From: Candidatus Thalassarchaeaceae archaeon
GTDB taxonomy: Archaea; Thermoplasmatota; Poseidoniia; Poseidoniales; Thalassarchaeaceae
Assembly: GCA_013329905.1 (NCBI GenBank)
Contig: DUJH01000034.1
Coordinates: 42,902-48,378, forward strand
Direction: 5' to 3'
DNA: 5,477 nt
Shown: positions 1 through 4,952 of the stretch, one piece after another
Layout of the letters: every line of letters begins with the position of its first letter
How positions within the stretch are numbered: the first letter of the stretch is position 1
Translations under genes and position numbers: made by a program
The notes under the pieces: generated by a model
The model's database searches: none
What the model was told of the DNA's origin: nothing
The model's input: the letters and a program-made list of their open reading frames with translations, nothing else

Positions 1-170
1 CGCATCTGTTCGAGTGAGTCGAATAGGTGGCGTCCAGCGACTGGTATTTCGCAGGCGAGGCCGACCACTCCACAGCCGCCTTCGGCTGCGTCTTCATCGC
101 GCCGCTCAAACTTGGGATGGGATGCAGTCATTGCGCGTCGCGCATCGATGAAGGTGTTCGGGTCGATCAT
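1..170 (-). CDS. Class II glutamine amidotransferase subunit of a split glutamate synthase (N-terminal 56 residues; cut by window edge)
   Basis: Translating the minus strand from the ATG at 170-168 gives an open frame to the window edge. It contains the motif CGVVGLACEIPVAGRHLF followed by DSLEQM, which matches the start of Ntn-type (class II) glutaminase domains in archaeal-type glutamate synthases. Cys33 is the predicted nucleophile that hydrolyses glutamine to glutamate plus ammonia. Thirty-two residues precede it and no Met is adjacent, so a propeptide must be removed to expose the N-terminal Cys, as is known for GltB. The start is supported by GGAGGTG at 176-182, 5 bases upstream, and by a 4-base ATGA overlap with the stop of the FMN-domain gene. 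It is the third gene of the operon and probably supplies ammonia to the 466-residue protein. The rest of the glutaminase fold and any GXGXG subunit lie outside the window. The family is clear; the exact physiological acceptor (2-oxoglutarate or another) is inferred. Confidence 0.85.
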   Translation of the reverse strand, partial: MIDPNTFIDARRAMTASHPKFERRDEDAAEGGCGVVGLACEIPVAGRHLFDSLEQM

Positions 171-1567
171 TCATTCACCTCCAATCCGATTCCTGCAGCT
201 TTACCTGCTGCTCTGGCAGCCTCATCCTTACCCATGTAGCGAAGGAGATCGGTGCGGCCGCGTAATTCTGAGACATCTGATAGTCCGAGTTGTCGAAGGA
301 TGTCGCGCAGCCGGTACTGCATTGCAGTGTAGAGATTGTTGAGTCGCTCGGCAGCCCAATCCGGCTGCACCCATTCCTGCAACTCGATATCGGTCGTGGT
401 CAAGCCCCATGGACAGCCACGACCGGATGGCCCGCCCTCGCAATTTGAGCAGCGGGTGCAGCCCAAACCGACAAGATCGGTGGTACCGAGGACACAGCCA
501 TCGGCGCCGAGTGCAATCGCCTTGGCAATATCGTCGGCTGTGCGGACTCCCCCACTGGCGATGAGCGTGACACGGTCACGCACACCCTCGGCTTGGAGGA
601 ATTTGTGCACCTTCGGAATCGCCAATTCAATTGGCATGGCGATATTCTTCTTGGCGATTTCAGGTGCTGCGCCAGTGCCGCCATAGGATCCATCGAGATG
701 GATGATGTGCGCACCGGCGTAGAAAGAACCGACTGCGACCATGTCGACATCGTGCGGGGTGCTCACCTTGACCGAAAGCAGAGCGGTTGGATTGACGGTC
801 TCGATCCAATCAAGATGCTTCGAATGGTCCTCGACCGAGTAAGTCGAATGGAATGGGAATGGGCTGAATAGGCTGACGAAAGGAACGCTTCCCCGCAACT
901 TCGCAACCTCTTCGCCAGCCTTTGCTGCAAGCAAATGACCCCCGAGTCCAGGTTTCGCACCCTGTGCGTACTTGAATTCGACAATCGGCGCCGCCTGAAT
1001 CGTCTCTTCCTCGACGCCGAAATAACCGGTCGCAACCTGAGTGATGACGTTCTCCTTGCATTCCATCAATTCCGAGGGATAACCGCCCTCACCAGTCGAC
1101 ATGAATGAATTCCAGCGCGCCGCGTTGCGGGCGCGCGACATCATCACATTGACCGAAACCGAACCGTATGACATACCGCCGCCATACCATGGAATGTCGG
1201 TAGTCAACTTGTTCTTAGCATCGCCGCGGCGGTTGAGGTCGAGCTTGGTTGTAATCGAATCCGAGTGCTCAATCCAATCGCTTTCAGGCAAGAACTTGAA
1301 ATCCAATCTGTCGAAGCCGCCGTCGGATTTTCCGGTTTTGTAATTGAGTCCCTCAGGAATTTCGCCGGTTTCAGCCATATACCAAGTTGAGAGAATCAAC
1401 TCGTCGGTCCAGCGTGCGTCACCAAGAGCCTCTGGAGGAATGTAATCGCCCATCGCTCGAGCGCGCATTCCGTCCTGCATCAGGCCGGTCGTTTTGGTAA
1501 GCAATTCTTCGCTCGGGAATTGCACCTTGCCCTTGTATGCATCTTTGAAATCCTGTATAATCGACAT
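167..1567 (-). CDS. FMN-binding glutamate synthase catalytic domain protein (stand-alone GltB-type FMN/Fe-S domain)
   Basis: This 466-residue protein is a stand-alone copy of the FMN-binding (alpha/beta)8 barrel of glutamate synthase, where ammonia, 2-oxoglutarate and electrons are joined into glutamate. Signature motifs appear in family order: GMSYGSVS (131-138), STGEGG (157-162), GYFGV (181-185), KYAQGAKPGLGG (199-210, with the expected Lys205), SPFPFHSTYSVED (235-247), HLDGSYGGTGAAP (290-302), ASGGVRTADD (337-346) and a cysteine cluster CTRCSNC...CPWG (Cys370, 373, 376, 385) where the family binds its [3Fe-4S] cluster. The first ~120 residues form the usual variable lead-in. The C-terminal ~75 residues (WAAERLNNL onward) resemble the tail of the 502-residue neighbour. 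The start is well placed, with GGAGGTG at 1575-1581, 7 bases upstream, and a 1-base TGATG overlap with the upstream gene; a 4-base ATGA overlap follows into the amidotransferase gene. Translational coupling and a common complex are likely. Size and domain split also resemble MgsC/GlxD proteins, so N-methylglutamate synthase is an alternative, less favoured because no methylamine genes are visible. Confidence 0.93.
   Translation of the reverse strand: MSIIQDFKDAYKGKVQFPSEELLTKTTGLMQDGMRARAMGDYIPPEALGDARWTDELILSTWYMAETGEIPEGLNYKTGKSDGGFDRLDFKFLPESDWIEHSDSITTKLDLNRRGDAKNKLTTDIPWYGGGMSYGSVSVNVMMSRARNAARWNSFMSTGEGGYPSELMECKENVITQVATGYFGVEEETIQAAPIVEFKYAQGAKPGLGGHLLAAKAGEEVAKLRGSVPFVSLFSPFPFHSTYSVEDHSKHLDWIETVNPTALLSVKVSTPHDVDMVAVGSFYAGAHIIHLDGSYGGTGAAPEIAKKNIAMPIELAIPKVHKFLQAEGVRDRVTLIASGGVRTADDIAKAIALGADGCVLGTTDLVGLGCTRCSNCEGGPSGRGCPWGLTTTDIELQEWVQPDWAAERLNNLYTAMQYRLRDILRQLGLSDVSELRGRTDLLRYMGKDEAARAAGKAAGIGLEVNE
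176..182 (-). promoter_or_regulatory. Ribosome binding site GGAGGTG for the amidotransferase gene
   Basis: The minus strand reads GGAGGTG 5 bases before the ATG at 170-168. A second ATG at 174-172 sits between them but is in another frame. The site is within the final codons of the FMN-domain gene and decides the start of an otherwise truncated reading frame. Confidence 0.85.
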
Positions 1568-3075
1568 CAGATAACACCTCCACTAACATATCCCTCGATC
1601 CCTTCGAAGGCTTCGTCCTCGAGATGGTTCACTATCATTGAGCGGCCGAATTCTCCACGGAGTCGGCGCGCCTCACGGATTCCCATCGCTCCGAGGATTT
1701 CGAGCAGCTGGTCACGCCATGACGCGCACAGATTGGTGAGCCGCTGCTCGGCCCATTCCTGCGTCATCTTCTTCGGGAGGGTTCCGCGAACTTGCTCGCG
1801 AACGACCAGAGAGCCGTGTGAGCGACCTTGTAGTGCGAATAGGACTGGAAGGTCGAGTGCGACTGCGTCGAGTCCACTGATTATTGCCTTTGGTAGGTGG
1901 TCGGCGCTGACGAGTCCCCCTGCACCGATTAGAGTCACCATATCTCGGCAGCCCTTGTCGATTAGGAGCATGTGGGCTTCCTTGAGTAAGTCGGAAATGA
2001 ATCGACCGTCGTCGAAGCCGCGGCCGTGTAGGTCTGCGTTGAGATGAACGACATCTACCCGGTTGTTGACTGCCTTCATCAGACGATCTTGCCAACCTTC
2101 TGTGAAACAAATGCGAACACCAATCAGAGCGTCTGTTGCCGACCTAGCCGCGTCCATCGCATCCTTGTCCCAGCCATCGAGTTCGATGAGTCGTGCGGCA
2201 GGGAACATCTCAGCCATCTCCGGTGTTTCCTTTGGGATCACTGGAACGATGTTTGGAGAATCCATGCCCATCTCGATTACGTCTGCTGCCTTCATGCAAG
2301 CCAACGTATCGATTTTCTTGCTGGTCGAATCGAGTACCTTTGCCAACTTGGTAGTTCCCAAATCTCCAGGTGGAACATCGAATAAGAAGGGCACCTGAAT
2401 GGTGAACATGTCCGGAGTCTTACCCTGCAAATTTCCTTCCTCATCGAATGAAAGGTGCATCGGCTTGGTGCCAATATCAACCGATGTACCGATGAGTTCG
2501 CGGCCGTGAATTCCATCTCTGCTCGGGCGGACGATCTCAGACATATCCGTCAGCATGCCATCGAATCCTGGTCCGCCAAATCGGCCGCGGTAACCTTGTC
2601 CACGGACAGGCACCAAGCCCTTCTTCGATTCTTCATCAATCGCTGCAATATGTCCGTGGGTGGTGTACGAATCCCCGAGGGCAGTCCTCTTGGGATTCGG
2701 CAGCACCTTGACGAAATCCGGATGTTGAACGGTGCAGCGAAGACAACCAACGCATAGTTTGGGCAGTGGATAAAAGCCACCAACTGGGCCAGAAAATACT
2801 CCATATGTACAAGGTCGGGAAAGGATGACATCTGGTTTTAGTCCGTAATGAAATAACTCTGAAACTATGAACTTAGCCAATCCGAATTTACCGACTTCGA
2901 CGAGGAATCTATGCGGTAGCGGATCGATGTCGTCGACCTCTTCCGTCTCGATATGATAACGATGATATTGGTCCGCGAGTTCCCTTCCAATTCGTGCGGA
3001 TTCCGCTCCGAATCTGTCCAGCGTCAATGCACTTGATGCGGCTAATTCCGCGGCCCCTGTATTCGACTCAAGCAT
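1567..3075 (-). CDS. Glutamate-synthase-related barrel protein with a ferredoxin-like CxxCxxCxxxH motif; diverged paralogue of the adjacent FMN subunit
   Basis: This 502-residue protein opens the operon. Residues 1-85 have no motif I recognise. Residues 108-119 read CVGCLRCTVQHP, a ferredoxin-type Fe-S motif in which the fourth ligand is His118 rather than Cys; Cys89 lies 19 residues earlier. Residues 160-202 (GYRGRFGGPGFDGM, then DGIHGRELIGTSVDIG) resemble the lead-in to glutamate synthase FMN barrels. From about 226 to 415 there is a barrel-like pattern, with TLIGAGGLVSADHLPKAI (381-398) aligning to TLIASGGVRTADDIAKAI in the next gene. The tails also align (WAEQRLTNLCASWRDQLLEIL at 441-461, given here only as location). 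The catalytic QGAKPG, GGTGA and C-terminal cysteine motifs of the canonical subunit are missing. The start has GGAG at 3084-3087, 8 bases upstream. I infer an electron-transfer or structural partner of the 466-residue subunit, perhaps taking electrons from ferredoxin. Independent oxidoreductase activity cannot be excluded. Confidence 0.85.
   Translation of the reverse strand: MLESNTGAAELAASSALTLDRFGAESARIGRELADQYHRYHIETEEVDDIDPLPHRFLVEVGKFGLAKFIVSELFHYGLKPDVILSRPCTYGVFSGPVGGFYPLPKLCVGCLRCTVQHPDFVKVLPNPKRTALGDSYTTHGHIAAIDEESKKGLVPVRGQGYRGRFGGPGFDGMLTDMSEIVRPSRDGIHGRELIGTSVDIGTKPMHLSFDEEGNLQGKTPDMFTIQVPFLFDVPPGDLGTTKLAKVLDSTSKKIDTLACMKAADVIEMGMDSPNIVPVIPKETPEMAEMFPAARLIELDGWDKDAMDAARSATDALIGVRICFTEGWQDRLMKAVNNRVDVVHLNADLHGRGFDDGRFISDLLKEAHMLLIDKGCRDMVTLIGAGGLVSADHLPKAIISGLDAVALDLPVLFALQGRSHGSLVVREQVRGTLPKKMTQEWAEQRLTNLCASWRDQLLEILGAMGIREARRLRGEFGRSMIVNHLEDEAFEGIEGYVSGGVI
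1575..1581 (-). promoter_or_regulatory. Ribosome binding site GGAGGTG for the FMN-domain gene
   Basis: The minus strand reads GGAGGTG, a full match to the 16S anti-Shine-Dalgarno core, 7 bases before the ATG at 1567-1565. It lies inside the last codons of the upstream gene. Together with the TGATG junction it fixes this start and suggests reinitiation by ribosomes finishing the upstream gene. Confidence 0.85.
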
Positions 3076-3094
3076 GTTGCTTACTCCAATATCG

Positions 3095-3104
3095 ACGGTA
3101 CCGT
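3095..3104. promoter_or_regulatory. 10-bp perfect palindrome near the predicted transcript start
   Basis: The sequence ACGGTACCGT is its own reverse complement. It lies just upstream of the predicted transcription start of the minus-strand operon and between its TATA-like box and start codon. Partly offset outer arms CGAC (3093-3096) and GTCG (3105-3108) add a second symmetric register. It may be a further operator half, but a 10-bp palindrome alone is weak evidence. Confidence 0.35.
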
Positions 3105-3108
3105 GTCG

Positions 3109-3127
3109 CCAATGATATAATCATTGG
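3109..3127. promoter_or_regulatory. Perfect 8-bp inverted repeat over the TATA-like box (candidate operator)
   Basis: The plus strand reads CCAATGAT, then ATA, then ATCATTGG: two perfect 8-bp arms around a 3-base centre. The dyad covers the TATA-like element of the minus-strand operon. A dimeric regulator bound here would compete with TBP, so repression is the natural reading. A hairpin role is less likely because the loop is only 3 bases and the element lies upstream of the predicted transcript start. Confidence 0.55.
3113..3121 (-). promoter_or_regulatory. Probable TATA box of the glutamate synthase operon
   Basis: The minus strand reads ATTATATCA here. An archaeal TATA box at this place would put the transcript start near 3090-3094, leaving a 15-20 base leader that includes the GGAG ribosome binding site at 3084-3087. 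That geometry fits the first gene well. The call is inferred from spacing and composition and assumes an archaeal host. Confidence 0.45.
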
Positions 3128-3132
3128 TGCAA

Positions 3133-3163
3133 ACGCACACTGAAATACCTGAAAAGTGTGCGT
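3133..3163. promoter_or_regulatory. Perfect 9-bp inverted repeat upstream of the operon promoter (candidate regulator site)
   Basis: ACGCACACT (3133-3141) and AGTGTGCGT (3155-3163) are exact reverse complements separated by 13 bases. The centre at 3148 is 30 bp, about three helical turns, from the centre of the TATA-overlapping dyad at 3118. Position and spacing suggest a second protein-binding site upstream of the operon promoter. A transcribed hairpin for the plus-strand gene is an alternative. Confidence 0.55.
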
Positions 3164-3183
3164 AATCCCTATAATTTCGAAGT

Positions 3184-3215
3184 TTATTATTCAATTGTTC
3201 AGTTATTATTCAATT
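3184..3215. repeat. 13-bp direct repeat TTATTATTCAATT, period 19 bp
   Basis: Two exact copies of TTATTATTCAATT occur at 3184-3196 and 3203-3215, spaced 19 bases start to start. Each is preceded by AG (AGT before the first copy). They fall in the middle of the divergent intergenic region, followed by the short palindrome GTTCA-TT-TGAAC at 3220-3231. The arrangement could be tandem regulator sites about two helical turns apart, or simple duplication of AT-rich sequence. Confidence 0.6.
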
Positions 3216-3322
3216 TGTTGTTCATTTGAACTATTGTCTTCTTCGTAATTGCAGATTGATTCGTCAATCGCTCAGGCTTTGCCTTCACACCTTTAGTACA
3301 ACTCTAATCCGAGTAAGTTGAA

Positions 3323-3343
3323 ATGCCACTCAAAAGGCCGTAG
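3323..3343 (+). other. Six-codon mini-ORF in frame with and just upstream of the MFS gene
   Basis: ATG at 3323 opens a frame encoding MPLKRP, closed by TAG at 3341-3343. The MFS GTG start lies one codon further on in the same frame. Its own ribosome binding site is not evident, though a TTTAGTA about 27 bases upstream could give a leaderless transcript beginning near this ATG. It may be a leader peptide, the remains of a longer N-terminus, or chance. Confidence 0.25.
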
Positions 3344-3346
3344 AAT

Positions 3347-4597
3347 GTGAGTTTAGCTGAGGCTTGGGAAGTGCCCGACCTTCGTGCTTTCCTATTGGGA
3401 GATACCGCGTCGAAGATGGGGCGGGCTGCCTTCATGACCTCGGTAGGTTGGAAGGTTGCTGAGCTTGGTGGTCCGAAGGCCTTCGGGGCCATTATGACAG
3501 CGTATTTCCTCGGCCATCTCCCACTGATAATGATTGGCGGGATGCTAGTCGACAGGATACCTCGCCGAACAGTGGCGCTGGCGATGGATATCGTTCAAGC
3601 CGTCTTAGCTGCACTATTCATCCTCCTCCTCGTAGCAGGATTTGATCTCGTCAAGGTGATGATTTTTGCTGCGTTCATGATGGGGGCTTCTTCGGCTTTC
3701 TCAATGCCGGCGATCCAGGCCTTGGTCCCCGATCTTGTCGAGGAGGAGATGCTTTCCTCGGCCACCGGATTACACAATGCCTTGCGAACTGCTGCTTGGT
3801 CGGTGGGTGGACTAATCGGAGGTGTTGTGATTCGATATTCGACGATGCATGTCGCACTCCTCCTCGATCTAATCTCCTTTCTCATCAGTGCTTGGATTCT
3901 CTTCGGCATGGAGGAGGTCCCGATTCAGAGAGAAGAGGAGGAAGGAGACTTTCGAACTGAAATGGGGGAGGCGATGGCTTTCGTCATCAGCCAACCGTGG
4001 CTTTTCATCGGTATCATCGCCTTCATGGTTTTCCATATAGGTGGAGCCGTCATCGACATCGGGATTCCATTCATTGTACAGGTGAATGATTGGAATGCAA
4101 TTCACTACGGAGTTTGGGGTGCGATGATGCCTGTCGGTGCATCGTTAGGTGCACTCTGGGCTGGATCAAATCCAATTTCAAAGGAACGGCGTGGGATGGT
4201 TTTCTATGTCGTTGTGGGAATTGCTGCTTGGTTGGACATCCTCTATGTATTCGTACCGTGGTTCGGTGCCATCATGATTATCGCAATATTCCAGGGCCTG
4301 ATGGGAGGAGTTCTAGGAGTAATCTGGAATACTACAATCGGTGATAGTGTCGACCAGCGATTGCGTGGTCGGGTCAATTCAATCGATATGATTGGCTCGT
4401 TCCTATTCATTCCATTCGCGCCTCTATTTGGCGGATATATGATCGAAACAATCGGTTTGCAAGCGACCTTCTTAATCGCAGTCTCGATAATGGTCGCTGC
4501 GACTATTGTGGGTGTAGTAGTGCCCTCATTCCGCCGCTTCGAACGAATTGGAACTGAGCGCTTTCCCCTTACGGGTTCTCAAAATAGATCTGACTGA
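3347..4597 (+). CDS. Major facilitator superfamily transporter (MFS_3/EntS-like exporter)
   Basis: A 416-residue, 12-helix permease of the MFS. Hydrophobic segments lie at roughly 26-40, 45-66, 76-97, 101-120, 145-163, 168-187, 217-238, 253-273, 284-303, 306-328, 346-365 and 371-392. A charged central loop (190-210, rich in Glu) separates the two halves. The loop between helices 2 and 3 has MFS motif A, GGMLVDRIPRR (64-74), and residues 338-346 have the RLRGRVNSI motif usual in the MFS_3 group. The start is GTG: an in-frame TAG lies two codons upstream, the first in-frame ATG would remove the conserved N-terminal lead-in DLRAFLLGD, and AAAAGG sits 9 bases before the GTG. It is transcribed divergently from the glutamate synthase operon. 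Relatives export siderophores or drugs by proton antiport; the substrate cannot be told from sequence. Its 3' end overlaps the convergent small gene by 29 bases. Confidence 0.9.
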   Translation: MSLAEAWEVPDLRAFLLGDTASKMGRAAFMTSVGWKVAELGGPKAFGAIMTAYFLGHLPLIMIGGMLVDRIPRRTVALAMDIVQAVLAALFILLLVAGFDLVKVMIFAAFMMGASSAFSMPAIQALVPDLVEEEMLSSATGLHNALRTAAWSVGGLIGGVVIRYSTMHVALLLDLISFLISAWILFGMEEVPIQREEEEGDFRTEMGEAMAFVISQPWLFIGIIAFMVFHIGGAVIDIGIPFIVQVNDWNAIHYGVWGAMMPVGASLGALWAGSNPISKERRGMVFYVVVGIAAWLDILYVFVPWFGAIMIIAIFQGLMGGVLGVIWNTTIGDSVDQRLRGRVNSIDMIGSFLFIPFAPLFGGYMIETIGLQATFLIAVSIMVAATIVGVVVPSFRRFERIGTERFPLTGSQNRSD

Positions 4598-4943
4598 TAT
4601 CTAAGGAGAACCATCTCTGGTACAGTTTGTGCTGAATTCGGATTAAGCCGTAAAGCAACATGAGGTAAACAGCCCATGCCTCGAAGGACTTACCGAAAGT
4701 GACTGGAATTTGTAAAAGGAAGACTCCATCGAAGAGGATACAGATAGTAAGGAAACTCATCCGTCCCAGAGTCGTGAAAAGGCTCTCTTCTTCCTGTGCG
4801 AGAACTCTCTTTACACGATTTTCCCGCCATTCGTCTGAGGACCGCTTCAACCTCCAAAACGATGCCTCAGACTCTTCGCTTCGACTCATCATACGAGGAG
4901 GTCCAGTTTCTTCCTCGGCCGAGTCGGGACTCTTCGAGGTCAT
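4569..4943 (-). CDS. Small two-helix membrane protein of unknown function
   Basis: I do not recognise this family. Starting at the ATG at 4943-4941 it has 124 residues. Residues 1-55 are hydrophilic and highly charged, with a Lys/Arg/Glu stretch around 30-55 that could form an amphipathic or coiled helix. Two hydrophobic segments follow at about 62-79 and 88-102, then a short tail with basic and aromatic residues ending in YFENP. An earlier TTG at 4949 is in frame, but the ribosome binding site GAGGA (4950-4954) abuts it with no spacing, while it is 6 bases from the ATG. That site overlaps the TGA of the upstream transporter ATPase gene, with 9 bases between stop and ATG, so the two are probably cotranscribed and translationally coupled. 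A role with the peptide transporter is a guess from position only. Confidence 0.65.
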   Translation of the reverse strand: MTSKSPDSAEEETGPPRMMSRSEESEASFWRLKRSSDEWRENRVKRVLAQEEESLFTTLGRMSFLTICILFDGVFLLQIPVTFGKSFEAWAVYLMLLYGLIRIQHKLYQRWFSLDISQIYFENP

Positions 4944-4952
4944 GGCCAATCC

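Larger units (their letters stand above)
3076..3346. other. Divergent AT-rich intergenic region between the glutamate synthase operon and the MFS gene
   Basis: No protein of useful length is encoded in these 271 bases. The operon-proximal half carries three dyads and a TATA-like box (listed separately). The MFS-proximal half carries a 13-bp direct repeat and a short palindrome. The plus strand holds two TATAAT strings (3116-3121 and 3170-3175) and a TTTATTATT (3183-3191), but none can be assigned firmly as the MFS promoter, since they are 155-230 bases from its start. A weaker TTTAGTA near 3292-3298 is closer. I see no RNA gene or riboswitch. Confidence 0.7.

Noticed and set aside
400..750. 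116-codon minus-strand open frame inside the FMN-domain gene, and a similar plus-strand frame at 336-686
   Set aside because: Both overlap the GGTGA and cysteine motifs of the real gene in other frames, have low-complexity composition and no ribosome binding site.
167..1567. Assignment of the FMN subunit as N-methylglutamate synthase MgsC or as GlxD
   Set aside because: Size and domain split agree, but the adjacent barrel paralogue, the GltB-like propeptide of the glutaminase and the lack of visible methylamine genes do not. It remains an alternative, not the main call.
1520..2047. 175-codon plus-strand open frame opposite the 502-residue gene
   Set aside because: It is rich in Ser, Arg and Pro, has no recognisable motif, and is antisense to a clearly conserved protein. 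It is a shadow frame.
3341..3343. Reading the TAG before the MFS gene as pyrrolysine, joining the upstream ATG to the exporter
   Set aside because: Nothing in the window points to pyrrolysine genes, and the GTG start with its AAAAGG site explains the gene without recoding.
4947..4949. TTG as the start of the small membrane protein gene
   Set aside because: The GAGGA site touches the TTG, leaving no spacing, while the ATG two codons later is 6 bases from it.
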